Assembly (NCBI RefSeq): GCF_014217805.1 | Contig: NZ_CP055154.1 | Coordinates: 62,001 to 126,000 of the forward strand | Reading direction: 5' to 3' | Length of the DNA: 64,000 nucleotides | DNA from: Adhaeribacter swui | GTDB lineage: Bacteria; Bacteroidota; Bacteroidia; Cytophagales; Hymenobacteraceae | In this document: positions 1-8,849 of the stretch, in pieces | Position numbering within the stretch: the stretch's first letter is position 1 | How the letters are laid out: each line of letters begins with the position of its first letter | Program-made: the position numbers and the translations under genes | The notes under the pieces: generated by a model | The model's database searches: none | Told to the model about the DNA's origin: nothing | What the model saw: only the letters and a program-made list of their open reading frames with translations

Positions 1-359
1 TCTTCGGTTTGCGGCAAGGAAATAGTTACTTGGCTCAACTCAATGGCCGTAGGTAATAGTTTGGTAACTATTAGCGAGGCTTGATCTTCCTGGACGGCTA
101 CGCTAAGGGTTTGCCGCACATATCCTAGGTGCGAAATTTCTATCTGGTAGATGTCGGCCGCTAAGTTATCAAACCGGTATTTCCCTAAGGTATTGGTATA
201 AACAATTTTTTGGAGGCCTTTAAGAGTAACGGCCACGTTTGACAAGGGCTGATCATTTGTGTTGTTCACGATTGTTCCCGTAATGCTACCGCCCAAATGC
301 GCATAAGCAACGAAACGAGAGAGTAACAAGCCAAAAATTAGGAGTAGCGTTTGTTTCAT
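1..359 (-). CDS. N-terminal part of a TonB-dependent receptor-like protein (carboxypeptidase-regulatory-like domain), cut by window edge
   Basis: The gene reads leftward off the window, so only about 119 residues are visible. It starts with a signal peptide (MKQTLLLIFGLLLSRFVAYA), followed by a beta-sandwich of the carboxypeptidase-D regulatory type: a GTIVN...QPLSNVAVTL strand pattern, then a KYRFDNL...YQIEISHLGY segment. In Bacteroidota this domain usually precedes the plug and barrel of a TonB-dependent outer-membrane receptor. The plug itself would lie outside the window, so that identity is inferred from the N-terminus alone. An ATG two codons upstream (365) is in frame and could be the start instead. 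Confidence 0.75.
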   Translation of the reverse strand, partial: MKQTLLLIFGLLLSRFVAYAHLGGSITGTIVNNTNDQPLSNVAVTLKGLQKIVYTNTLGKYRFDNLAADIYQIEISHLGYVRQTLSVAVQEDQASLIVTKLLPTAIELSQVTISLPQTE

Positions 360-365
360 AAACAT

Positions 366-930
366 GATTCTTAAATAAAATACAACTATGTAAAAGCGAG
401 TATGTGGTCCCTTGGGCTCTTAGTTTCGTAGGGAGTCCGGATCAACAATTCAAACAGAACGGAAGTAAAAATAATGGTATGATCTACGAAGTCTAGGAGG
501 TCCTTGGTTTTCCAGGAGAAGGAGCTTAGAATATCTATATCTGGGAATAATCAACTTTGAAGCGTTATCTAGTTAGATCATTTCACATAAGGCTATAAGT
601 ACTTTTATATAAGATAGTTGGTTATTGTCCCAGGAAAACAGGCGTTTACGGAGACTAATTGGTCAACCTATTTCCGAACCAGACTTAAAAAAAGCAACAC
701 CAAGAGAGAATATTTTCTAATTTTTAGAAGCAGCTCACTTCCCAAAATCTGCATTCTTGAGTCAGAAATCCCTATTTTCTAATTTTTAAATAATTTATAT
801 AACTATTTTCCTAAACGAAGCAATCCAGCAACAAAGCTACTTCGTATAAGCTCTTTACATTCCGTTAATAATCAATCGATTATTTAATCTCCTGCATTTC
901 TTTACAACTAGTAAACTTTAAAACAAGCTT
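366..930. other. Intergenic region between divergent genes, no gene seen
   Basis: This 565-base AT-rich stretch lies between the leftward TonB-type gene and the rightward DUF4331 gene, so it must hold both promoters. It has many short stop-bounded frames and no convincing protein. Several TTATATAA-like AT blocks occur (around 605 and 795), but they are also common in other intergenic stretches here. I see no clear TAnnTTTG/TTG pair and no tRNA or repeat. Confidence 0.5.
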
Positions 931-3351
931 ATGAAAATGTTTACCAAGTCTGGCCTGCTGAAATCCGGGCTGGTAGTGGCGGCTGTGGCCTCCCTATCCG
1001 TATTTGCGACGCGTTACAATTACCTGGAATCTTCCAGTCACCGGGAAGCGCCCATCATTGCCAATGATCCGCTGGCCGATAATACCGACGTGTATGCGTT
1101 CCGCAACCCTCGGAACAAAAACAACATGGTATTAATTGCCAATTATATTCCTTTTCAACATCCGCACGGTGCTCCTAACTTTTACAGCTTTGGGGAGCAC
1201 ATTGCTTACGACATCCACATTAAAAACGATGCTAGTAAGAAAGAAGATGATATCTTGTACCGGTTTGAGTTTAAATTAACCAACGAAGACCCAACTACTC
1301 ACTTTTACATCCGGTTAGGGAAGCAAAACCAGAAAAACACCTATACTTGTAAAAAAAGTACGGATGGTGGTAAAAGTTTTACCACCATCATCAGCAATGG
1401 TGTAGTACCCCCTTACAATGTAGGCCCACGCAGTATTCAAAGTGCCGTTGGTTTAAACAGCAACTACGATAAACTGATGCAAGGTGCTATTATGACGGCT
1501 AGCACCGGCGAAAAAGTTTTTTGCGGCCCGGTAGACGATCCGTTTTTTGTGGATATTGGCGGCATTGAAGATTTAGGTAACGTCCGGTCGAACAAACCGG
1601 TGGACGGCTTAAAAAGATTAAATGTGCACACCATTGCCATGGACATTCCCATCGAAATGTTGAATAAAGAAGGCCAGAAAGTTAGTCAGGCCTGGAGCAT
1701 TCTGGATCCTGATTTTATTATCGGGGTTTGGGCTTCGTCCAGCCGACGGAAAATTACCGTACGTAATAGCAATGGTGAAGACAAACACGAAGGCGAATAC
1801 GTGCAGGTTTCCCGTTTAGGTATGCCGCTCACGAACGAAGTTATCATTCCGATTGGTAGAAAAGACGAATGGAATAGAGTTTCTTCTAATAAAGATTCTA
1901 AAGAATTTGAGCAATACTTTACTAATCCGGAGCTGGCGCTGTACATGGATGATTCAAAATTCGGGAAAGCGGTGCCGGGTTTAGCGCCGTTGCGTATTCA
2001 AACCAAATCACTGGGTAAGTATGACTTCCGGAACGGAGCCGATGGTTTATATTCTTTGTTAGGCAATCCCGCTACTAAAGGTACCGCCCTAGATACTAAA
2101 TTGTTCGGTAATTATTTACTCCGTGATAACGAACCCCGCTCCGTAGATTTACTGCCCATTTTCATGACGGGTGTACCCAACCTTCCACCTTACCAACTAG
2201 CTACCGGTAAAAAGGATGGTAATCCGTTGGCTGCTGGTAAACCATTTATCAATAACTTTTTACCTACCTTCGGCGATATGCTCCGGGTTAATATGTCCAC
2301 CCCGGTCACTACCCGTGAATCGCCGGACTTTAGCAGTTTAGGTTTAATACAAGCCGCCGTACTAGGCTTAACGGACCCGCGGTGGAATAAAACCAAGTTT
2401 GTCCAGTTCATTCCGAATATGGATGGCTTCCCGAACGGACGTCGTTTAGAAGATGACGTGGTACGCATTGAATTGCAAGCCGTAAGCGGCGTTGTATTAG
2501 CGGCAATTGGTTTAGGCTACGACGATTATGATATAAAAGCCGGAGCAGGAGTAATTGGCGACGTGGAACAACAACACAACAGCGATCCTATCCTCATTAC
2601 CCCACCGGCCGGAACCATTATCACCGACATCCGCTCCGCAACTTTTGGTACGGGTAAAGGCAGCAGTTACGATAATTTTAAATTTGATGCTAGTTGCCAG
2701 ACAGATGTGACCGAAATCGTGCGCACTTATTACGCAGCCCGGTTAACCGACTTTGAACCCAACTATCAGATACCGGTAAACCGTAATGTTTTAGGTAATC
2801 CGTGTCCGGGTTCGGAGAAAAGCTTACTGGTTTTAGCCGATTATCGCACCCCAGCTAGTTTGGCTACCCAGAATTTAGTAAACGTTTTAACCTTTACTAC
2901 CGGTGTCGAGAAAAACGATGCTCCCCTTCCTGGCAGATTTCCGTTTGAAGCCCAACCTTGGGAAGGGTTTTCCTACGGCGGCCACGGCAACGAGAATGGC
3001 AGTGGCAACATTGACCCTAGTCCAAGCGCCAGCGTAGCTCCCTACCAAGCACCAGCCAGCATGAATTTAGGCACGCCGGATGTTATGCTGAAACAACTAG
3101 AAGGCTTCCCTAATCCGAGTCGGGATAAAACTACCTTCCGGTACCACATCGGGCAACCTTCGGATGTAAGCTTACATATTTACAATGCGAACGGCAACTT
3201 AGTAGCCACTCCGGTGAATAAGGAACCAAGAGCTGCCGGTACATACGAGGTATCGGTAGATGTAAGCAAGTACAAAGGGGGAATTTACTACGCCCGCGTG
3301 GTAAACGGCGCACAATCTGACCAAACCTTAAAATTTGTAGTTTCTAAGTAA
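931..3351 (+). CDS. DUF4331 family protein with type IX secretion C-terminal sorting domain
   Basis: This is an exported protein of 806 residues. A hydrophobic leader (about residues 5-27) is followed by the SSHREAP signature and NDPLADNTDVYAF, both typical of the DUF4331 N-terminus. The domain runs to about residue 660. After a Ser/Gly/Pro-rich linker, residues 723-806 form a type A T9SS sorting domain: GFPNPSRDKTTF, a V-L-I-Y-N-A-G-V strand pattern and GGIYYARVV near the end. The protein should therefore cross the outer membrane and be released or surface-anchored. The biochemical role of DUF4331 is unknown. The gene is followed by a strong hairpin and then a TPR gene; this pairing recurs in Bacteroidota. 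Confidence 0.93.
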   Translation: MKMFTKSGLLKSGLVVAAVASLSVFATRYNYLESSSHREAPIIANDPLADNTDVYAFRNPRNKNNMVLIANYIPFQHPHGAPNFYSFGEHIAYDIHIKNDASKKEDDILYRFEFKLTNEDPTTHFYIRLGKQNQKNTYTCKKSTDGGKSFTTIISNGVVPPYNVGPRSIQSAVGLNSNYDKLMQGAIMTASTGEKVFCGPVDDPFFVDIGGIEDLGNVRSNKPVDGLKRLNVHTIAMDIPIEMLNKEGQKVSQAWSILDPDFIIGVWASSSRRKITVRNSNGEDKHEGEYVQVSRLGMPLTNEVIIPIGRKDEWNRVSSNKDSKEFEQYFTNPELALYMDDSKFGKAVPGLAPLRIQTKSLGKYDFRNGADGLYSLLGNPATKGTALDTKLFGNYLLRDNEPRSVDLLPIFMTGVPNLPPYQLATGKKDGNPLAAGKPFINNFLPTFGDMLRVNMSTPVTTRESPDFSSLGLIQAAVLGLTDPRWNKTKFVQFIPNMDGFPNGRRLEDDVVRIELQAVSGVVLAAIGLGYDDYDIKAGAGVIGDVEQQHNSDPILITPPAGTIITDIRSATFGTGKGSSYDNFKFDASCQTDVTEIVRTYYAARLTDFEPNYQIPVNRNVLGNPCPGSEKSLLVLADYRTPASLATQNLVNVLTFTTGVEKNDAPLPGRFPFEAQPWEGFSYGGHGNENGSGNIDPSPSASVAPYQAPASMNLGTPDVMLKQLEGFPNPSRDKTTFRYHIGQPSDVSLHIYNANGNLVATPVNKEPRAAGTYEVSVDVSKYKGGIYYARVVNGAQSDQTLKFVVSK

Positions 3352-3359
3352 AATAATTA

Positions 3360-3398
3360 TTGAATAAAGGTCAGGCAAAGTGCCTGACCTTTATTCAA
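3360..3398. terminator. Perfect 18-bp stem hairpin between DUF4331 and TPR genes
   Basis: The left arm TTGAATAAAGGTCAGGCA (3360-3377) and its exact complement (3381-3398) are separated by a 3-base loop. The hairpin sits 8 bases after the DUF4331 stop. No long T run follows, so it may act as an attenuator or mRNA-stabilising element between the two genes rather than a full terminator. Confidence 0.8.
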
Positions 3399-3419
3399 TA
3401 AAAAATATGACTCGTTATT

Positions 3420-4769
3420 ATGAAAAAAAACTACTTCTATACGGCTAGCCTAGTATTATTGGTGGTAACAGGCATTGTACTCTTTCAAAAATACCAGAAT
3501 GTTTCGGAGCCTATTCCGCCGCTCCGCGAACGCCAAGGGCCTATTTCAACCACAAGTGAGTGGCTAAACACAAAAGCCGCGATCCAGGGTTTGCAGCGCA
3601 AACTACGCGAGAAGCCCGGCGATTTAAAAAGTAAATTGTTATTGGCTTTAGCCTACATGCAGGAAGCCCGCATTACCGGCGAGCACCCTTACTACTATCC
3701 GGCGGCTCTCCAGTTAGTGGAAGAAATTTTGGACCGAGAACCGGATGATCAGGTATTGGTATACGAGGCTACCGTGGCCAAAGCTACCATCCAATTATCG
3801 CTTCACCAATTTGAAGCGGCCCTGAAAACTGGGAAAGCCGCCTTACAGATTAATAACCAAGGCGCGGCTGTTTATGGGGTATTATGCGATGCTAACGTAG
3901 AATTAGGCCATTACGAAGAAGCTATTGTTATGGCGGATAAAATGGCTTCCTTACGGCCAGACCTGAAATCGTACTCGCGGGTATCGTACTTGCGCGAAAT
4001 CCATGGCGATATGCCTGGCGCTATCGAAGCTATGCAACTAGCCATAGATGCCGGCTTTCCCGGTTTAGAACAAACCGCCTGGGTTACGGTAACCTTGGGC
4101 AGTTTGTACGAAAAGACCGGCGACCTAAAAAATGCCGAAGCGCAGTATAACAAAGCCTTGGCGCAATCGTCCAATTACGCTTTTGCCTTGGGCGGCTTAG
4201 GTCGTTTAGCTGTTAAACAAAAAGACTATCAGACCGCCGAACAAATATTTACGCAGGCTGCAGGCATTATTCCGGAATTTTCTTTTCAAGAAGAACTGGT
4301 CCGGCTTTACCAACAACAAAATAAAATTATTAAAGCTAAAGCTACCATGGAAGAATTACTAGAAGGGCTGGAAGAAGATCAGGCTGCTGGTCACGTGGTA
4401 GACTTAGAATTAGCCAACATCCACCTGCAATTAGGCAAAGACCCTGATAAAGCCCTTGTTTACGCCATGAAAGAATACAAACGACGTCCTGATAATATAG
4501 ATGTATGTAAAGCTTTGGCTGAGATTTATTATCAAAAACAGGATTATAAAACGGCTGCTACTTACTTAAAGAAGGCCACCCGCACCAGTAGTCAGGATGC
4601 CGGATTGGTTTGCTTGGATGGTTTAGTTAAATTTCATTTGGGTGACCAGATAAATGGCACTCACCTTATTCAAAAATCCCTGGCTCTTAACCCCTACCAA
4701 AATACCACGCTTAGTACCGAAGGCCGCAATTTAGTGAGTAAAGCGATCTCTAAAATTTTATTCCATTAA
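3420..4769 (+). CDS. Tetratricopeptide-repeat protein, membrane-anchored
   Basis: The product has 449 residues. Residues 5-23 form one N-terminal membrane segment (YTASLVLLVVTGIVLF), so the rest is probably periplasmic. From about residue 50 onward there are successive TPR units recognisable by their A/G-Y-A pattern, for example GSLYEKTGDLKNAEAQYNKAL and LAEIYYQKQDYKTAATYLKKA; roughly eight are present. TPR arrays are protein-interaction scaffolds and no enzymatic motif is seen. The gene lies 68 bases after the T9SS-exported DUF4331 gene, in the same direction and separated by a hairpin. A joint role with DUF4331 is inferred from that adjacency only. Confidence 0.88.
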   Translation: MKKNYFYTASLVLLVVTGIVLFQKYQNVSEPIPPLRERQGPISTTSEWLNTKAAIQGLQRKLREKPGDLKSKLLLALAYMQEARITGEHPYYYPAALQLVEEILDREPDDQVLVYEATVAKATIQLSLHQFEAALKTGKAALQINNQGAAVYGVLCDANVELGHYEEAIVMADKMASLRPDLKSYSRVSYLREIHGDMPGAIEAMQLAIDAGFPGLEQTAWVTVTLGSLYEKTGDLKNAEAQYNKALAQSSNYAFALGGLGRLAVKQKDYQTAEQIFTQAAGIIPEFSFQEELVRLYQQQNKIIKAKATMEELLEGLEEDQAAGHVVDLELANIHLQLGKDPDKALVYAMKEYKRRPDNIDVCKALAEIYYQKQDYKTAATYLKKATRTSSQDAGLVCLDGLVKFHLGDQINGTHLIQKSLALNPYQNTTLSTEGRNLVSKAISKILFH

Positions 4770-5160
4770 CGATATACGGCTTTGGCAAATTCCATTAAAA
4801 ACAACCAAGTATGAAGTGATGGAAGTCGGCAACGAACCACACCGTTGCGTTAGCTACGCCATCACTTTATCTTTATATATTGTTTCTGGAGTTGGTCTAG
4901 AAAAGCGGCATAGTTCATTTGTTTAACTGCGTTAGACCTCCTTTTCTATTCTGCCAAGTAAGTCTTATAAGTACGAATATGTAAAATAGCTCAATATAAT
5001 CTCCTAACAATGGCTGTTTTCCAGACGTTTGGTCCATGTATTTTGGAACAAGACAGACTATTCATGCTACCATTACGGACTTGATTTATTTTTCATTCAA
5101 CCACAACCTAGACTTAATCTGACGAGTAGAAAAGCAAGTCTGTCAAGTAAAAAACAAGCT
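4770..5160. other. Intergenic stretch with a nested inverted repeat
   Basis: No gene is supported. The open frame of the downstream dehydrogenase runs back to an ATG at 5029, but those 44 extra codons do not look like dehydrogenase sequence. At 4814-4867 there is a nested stem: AAGTGATGG (4814-4822) pairs with CCATCACTT (4859-4867), and inside it GCAACG (4829-4834) pairs with CGTTGC (4843-4848). This lies about 45 bases after the TPR stop and probably marks transcript end. Confidence 0.5.
4814..4867. terminator. Nested hairpin after the TPR gene
   Basis: An outer 9-bp stem (4814-4822 with 4859-4867) encloses an inner 6-bp stem (4829-4834 with 4843-4848). AT-rich sequence follows but there is no clean T tract. 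A terminator role is inferred from position. Confidence 0.45.
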
Positions 5161-6243
5161 ATGAACCCATTACCAGCCAAAGGATACGGAGCTACGGGCT
5201 CCTTTTTTAGTGAACTAAAACCCCTAAACTTCGAGCGAAAAGCACCCCAAGCCGATGAGGTTTTAATAGATATTTTATATACCGGGGTTTGTCATTCGGA
5301 TTTACACCAGGTGAAAAATGACTGGGGCAATACCATCTATCCTTGCGTACCCGGCCACGAGATCATCGGCAAAGTAGCCCAAGTTGGTGCGGCGGTCACC
5401 AAGTTTAAAGTCGGCGATACCGTTGGGGTGGGTTGCATGATTGATTCCTGCGGGGTTTGCCCTTCCTGCGCCGAAGGAGAGCAGCAGTACTGCGAAGGTC
5501 CGGTAAGTTGGACGGCCACTTACAATGGGTACATGAAACCCGATGGCAGCGGTTTTAACACCTTTGGCGGTTACTCCGACAAAATTGTGGTCAAAGAATC
5601 CTTTGTATTAAGGATACCGGCAGCCTTGGACATTAAGGCGGCTGCCCCCATTCTTTGCGCCGGAGTGACAACGTACTCCCCGCTAAGACACTGGCAGGTA
5701 AAAGCCGGGGATAAAGTAGCTGTAGTTGGTTTAGGTGGTTTAGGCCACATGGGCGTGCAGCTAGCCAAAGCCATGGGCACAGAAGTAACCGTAATTACCA
5801 CCTCCAAGGAAAAACAAGCGGATGCCGAAAAATTAGGCGCGCACCAGGTGTTATTTTCAGAAGATACCGAAGCGATGAAGGAGCATGAAAGCGCTTTTGA
5901 TTTTATTTTGAATACCATTCCGGATGCCTATGACATCAACGATTATATAAGTCTTTTGAAAAGAGACGGCGCCATTGTAGCCGTGGGGGTACTAGCGCCT
6001 TATAAAAAACCCACGAACAATATGGAAGTAGCCATGCACCGCCGGACGGTAGCCGGTTCATTAATTGGGAGTATTCAAGAAACCCAGGAAGTATTAGACT
6101 TTTGTGCCGAACACCAGATTTTACCCGAAGTAGAAATTATTCCTATCCAGGAAATAAATCAAGCGTTCAAACGCATGCAGCAGAAAGACGTGCATTACCG
6201 GTTTGTTATTGATATGCAATCTTTAAAAGAGGAAAGTAATTAG
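5161..6243 (+). CDS. Zinc-dependent NAD(P) alcohol dehydrogenase (cinnamyl-alcohol/YahK type)
   Basis: The product is a 360-residue medium-chain dehydrogenase that should oxidise alcohols or reduce aldehydes with NAD(P)(H) in the cytoplasm. Catalytic zinc ligands are seen as C44 in GVCHSDLH and the GHE motif at H66/E67. A structural-zinc loop with four cysteines follows (CGVC, SC, YC at about 99-113). The cofactor-binding fold is marked by GLGGLGHMGVQLAKAMG. The length and motif set match the YahK/Adh branch that prefers NADPH, though the cofactor is inferred. I chose the ATG at 5161 because the family starts with a short MNPLPAKGYG-like segment; the frame is open upstream to 5029 but without similarity. 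It converges with the catalase-family gene across a shared hairpin. Confidence 0.92.
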   Translation: MNPLPAKGYGATGSFFSELKPLNFERKAPQADEVLIDILYTGVCHSDLHQVKNDWGNTIYPCVPGHEIIGKVAQVGAAVTKFKVGDTVGVGCMIDSCGVCPSCAEGEQQYCEGPVSWTATYNGYMKPDGSGFNTFGGYSDKIVVKESFVLRIPAALDIKAAAPILCAGVTTYSPLRHWQVKAGDKVAVVGLGGLGHMGVQLAKAMGTEVTVITTSKEKQADAEKLGAHQVLFSEDTEAMKEHESAFDFILNTIPDAYDINDYISLLKRDGAIVAVGVLAPYKKPTNNMEVAMHRRTVAGSLIGSIQETQEVLDFCAEHQILPEVEIIPIQEINQAFKRMQQKDVHYRFVIDMQSLKEESN

Positions 6244-6288
6244 CTTGCCGGAGTTATTTCCATAGTGCCGCCATAGCTACCAAGATTC

Positions 6289-6332
6289 AAAGAAACTTAC
6301 CGCTACTACTGGGAGTAGCGGTAAGTTTCTTT
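6289..6332. terminator. Bidirectional terminator between convergent genes
   Basis: A perfect 19-bp stem (AAAGAAACTTACCGCTACT at 6289-6307, complement at 6314-6332) has a 6-base loop. The A-rich left flank and T-rich right flank give a U tract in both directions. It lies between the stop of the dehydrogenase and the stop of the leftward catalase-family gene, so it can serve both. Confidence 0.92.
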
Positions 6333-6336
6333 TGAA

Positions 6337-7443
6337 CTAATCCGGTAGTTGATTGATGTCGCGGGGTTCTAAGCGGATTTGGGCATTCATCTCGTGCCGG
6401 TACCGGCTAGAAGTTTCGTAGGCCAAACGTCTGGCCCGGTTGATGGAACCTAAAGGCTGGTGTTCCGGTAAACAATGAAACGGATTAAACGAAAGCACAT
6501 CGTCGGCAAACACTCGCCGCGCCGGACTATAGGCCTCTTGCGCCGGAATCACGATCCTCCCGATGGGTTGATACGGGCTTAGTGCTTTGGGCCATTCTAC
6601 GGAGGCATCTTCCACGGGCATGGTATGCAGATCGGTACAAAGCTGGGCCCGTAACTCGTACTCGGCCCCTTGCTGGCGGAAAAAATCCACGACCACGTCT
6701 CGCCAGGTTTCCGCATCTTCTACTTTCAATTCTTGCTTAGCTAAAGCTTGCACATTGCCCGATAGGGGCGCCGCACTAATCTTAGCCACGTAGTCCCCGT
6801 ACCGGAAGGCTCCCATAGAGTGGAAGGTTTCCCCCAGTATGTGATAATGCGGATGCCCTGGTCCAATCGGGTTGATTTGCGGATCCACGCCCACGGCTTG
6901 CAATGCTTTATTGGCAACCCGCGACACAGCCGATAATGCCTCCTGGAAAGCTTCCGGCGTATGGGCGAGTTTCTCTAGTTTGAGCTGCATGTCATGGTAG
7001 CTTTTGATGTCGCCCGTAGGGATCACGGGATCACTCACCAACAAGAAATCTTGGGTGACCTCGTCTGCTTTATCCGGCAGAAACTTGCGCCCTTCCACGC
7101 CGATTACCTTTATGGCAAATCCCTTGAAAGTTGATTGTTTATCCGAACCCAGCGCGCCCGGGGCGGAAGACAAACGAATTATCACGGGGTACGTGCGGGC
7201 TTGCTGGAATAATCCTTGTGCCAGATGGCTGGGTAAATTAGGGTAGATGTGAAGCTCCCCCCGGAGTACGCCGTGGCTTTTAGCATGTGCATCCCGGATG
7301 GCGTGGCGGTGCTTGTCGAACATATAGCGGTTCAACCGGTTCATCGAAGCCACTGTTTCTTCCGTTAATTGCTGTTCATCGGGTTGGGTTTCTTCCACCC
7401 CGCTGTCGAAGCGGACGTAAGAAGCAGGTTGAGTGATAGACAT
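6337..7443 (-). CDS. Catalase-family heme-type protein
   Basis: The product has 368 residues, short for a monofunctional catalase (about 480 or more). It keeps the fold markers RDAHAKSHGVLRGEL (the counterpart of the active-site His segment), VIIRLSSAPG and FKGFAIKVIGVEG. The C-terminal region carrying the proximal heme tyrosine (R-x-F-x-Y type) is not obvious; instead there is PARRVFADDVLSFNPFHCLPEH. The protein belongs to the small catalase-like group often annotated 'catalase family protein'. Whether it decomposes peroxide or acts as an allene-oxide/peroxygenase-like enzyme cannot be told from sequence. There is no signal peptide. It shares a terminator with the upstream dehydrogenase. Confidence 0.82.
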   Translation of the reverse strand: MSITQPASYVRFDSGVEETQPDEQQLTEETVASMNRLNRYMFDKHRHAIRDAHAKSHGVLRGELHIYPNLPSHLAQGLFQQARTYPVIIRLSSAPGALGSDKQSTFKGFAIKVIGVEGRKFLPDKADEVTQDFLLVSDPVIPTGDIKSYHDMQLKLEKLAHTPEAFQEALSAVSRVANKALQAVGVDPQINPIGPGHPHYHILGETFHSMGAFRYGDYVAKISAAPLSGNVQALAKQELKVEDAETWRDVVVDFFRQQGAEYELRAQLCTDLHTMPVEDASVEWPKALSPYQPIGRIVIPAQEAYSPARRVFADDVLSFNPFHCLPEHQPLGSINRARRLAYETSSRYRHEMNAQIRLEPRDINQLPD

Positions 7444-7551
7444 AGGGACGATTGCTTTAGTAGGAAAAAGATAAACGCTCTCTTGCTTAATTAATAAGGT
7501 TGTACAATCCGGTAAGATTTAAATCCCACTTATACTGTCAGGAGAACTGAT

Positions 7552-8322
7552 TTAAGAAAGGTCCTGGGCCTCTAACCAGTTATAGACGTACTCGGCTACT
7601 TCTTCCCAGCCCGGCTCACCGCAGATAAAATGACTCCGGTTGGCAAATTCCTGCAATGCCGTTACACTATTCGGATCGGTATAGCCTCGGACGTTTTTCT
7701 CGTTTAAGTGCGGGGGGACGATCTGATCTTTCTCGCCAGCGATAAACAGCAAGGGCACGTGCGGCAAGTCCAGATCTACCCGGCCCGCCTCGCCCATACA
7801 ATCCCGGAACACGTTGCGGCTATCGTGCGTCGCGTACTGCTCGAACGCCGCAGTTGCCGCGGCTTCATTCAAGGTATTGGCAAATGAAGCGTGAAAGGTC
7901 TCGGCGTCCATGTAAATAGGCGCATTGCCTTTTAAGGGATTGGCGATGGTAGCGCTGTTTTTGACAAAGCTCCAGTCCAGATCTACCATCGCGTTCGGGG
8001 CTACGGAGTCGATGGGCACCCCGGCTGCAATCAGCTCCCGGTTGGCCAGTAATTGCACGATTAAACCGCCTACGGAATGGCCAATAACAATGGGCTTGGC
8101 TTCTTGTTCCAACACTACGCATTCTACGGCTTCCACCACCTCATTTAATTCTAAATCACCCAATCCGGCCGGTGGATTCTGCCGCAACTCCGCGGGTTCA
8201 CCTGCGTGTAAGGGCCAGGCCGGCGCCAGGCAGTTATAGCCTCGCTGAGTAAAGTAGTTCATCCAATTACCCCAGCTTTTAGGGTTCTGAAACATGCCGT
8301 GCACAAAAATGATCGTTTTCAT
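7552..8322 (-). CDS. Alpha/beta hydrolase (esterase/lipase-like)
   Basis: A cytoplasmic hydrolase of 256 residues. The oxyanion-hole region is VHGMF at 7-11. The nucleophile elbow is GHSVGG with S83, the acid is D199 in FIAGEKDQ, and the base is H231 in NRSHF. All three triad residues are present, so the enzyme should be active. The substrate is unknown, with ester or lactone hydrolysis being typical. It lies 108 bases downstream of the catalase-family gene start on the same strand and probably has its own promoter. A tiny lipoprotein gene lies just upstream. Confidence 0.88.
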   Translation of the reverse strand: MKTIIFVHGMFQNPKSWGNWMNYFTQRGYNCLAPAWPLHAGEPAELRQNPPAGLGDLELNEVVEAVECVVLEQEAKPIVIGHSVGGLIVQLLANRELIAAGVPIDSVAPNAMVDLDWSFVKNSATIANPLKGNAPIYMDAETFHASFANTLNEAAATAAFEQYATHDSRNVFRDCMGEAGRVDLDLPHVPLLFIAGEKDQIVPPHLNEKNVRGYTDPNSVTALQEFANRSHFICGEPGWEEVAEYVYNWLEAQDLS

Positions 8323-8369
8323 AGTTTTATAATAGGTGTAGTCTATAAGGGTTCTTGTAAGGAACCTTG

Positions 8370-8504
8370 CTAAAAGCGAGATAAGGTAGGCGTATCATCC
8401 GTCTCGGGAATCATCGCCTCCCAGAAACTATCATCGTCGCTACAACTAAGCATTAAGGCGGTAAAACCAGTAAGTAAGAGAAGAGATTTAAGCCAAATTT
8501 TCAT
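8370..8504 (-). CDS. Very small lipoprotein (44 residues)
   Basis: Reading leftward from ATG 8504 to TAG 8370 gives 44 residues: a positively charged start (MKIWLKS), a hydrophobic run (LLLLTGFTALML) and a lipobox LMLSC. A short acidic tail SDDDSFWEAM...TLSRF follows. The lipobox-plus-Asp tail is the usual form of Bacteroidota lipoproteins, which argues for a real gene despite its size. It could also be the surviving N-terminus of a larger lost lipoprotein. It lies directly upstream of, and in the same direction as, the alpha/beta hydrolase. Function unknown. Confidence 0.55.
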   Translation of the reverse strand: MKIWLKSLLLLTGFTALMLSCSDDDSFWEAMIPETDDTPTLSRF

Positions 8505-8849
8505 ACGTTAGATTTATTAAACAGTAAAATTATCCGCTCCCCTCTTTCATTCGAAAATTGGAGGTATTTGCGACTTGCAGGATAAAGAAATCTTTACCTC
8601 GGGATACCAACAAACTTTCAAGGGGAAGGGTTAACAACCGTACGCATAAAATAAAAACTAGGATTTAGCCCAAAATGATTCTAAGAAACTAAAAAACAAA
8701 ATTCAGTATTTATACTTACATATTAGTCACTTATACATCTAATATTCCGTATAAATAGCATTTATTTTTCCGTCTAGTAACCTCGTCATTTGGAAACTGG
8801 TAAAAGAGCTTATTGTCCTTTTTCCAACCTTCAACTCTCAACAAAAACA
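8505..8849. other. Intergenic region between divergent genes
   Basis: This is an AT-rich stretch upstream of the small lipoprotein (leftward) and the formaldehyde-dehydrogenase-like gene (rightward). No further gene is supported. An in-frame ATG at 8790 would extend the rightward gene by 20 codons, but that peptide has no dehydrogenase character. No clear promoter consensus was found by eye. Confidence 0.45.

Noticed and set aside
2190-2468. Long open frame antisense to DUF4331, and similar antisense frames inside the large metal genes
   Set aside because: They mirror strongly coding sequence on the other strand and have no motif of their own.
5029-5160. N-terminal extension of the first zinc dehydrogenase from an upstream ATG
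   Set aside because: The 44 residues have no dehydrogenase character, and the family start fits ATG 5161.
8790-8849. Twenty-codon upstream extension of the formaldehyde-dehydrogenase-like gene
   Set aside because: The peptide is not family-like, and the start MKALVFHKIND at 8850 is typical.
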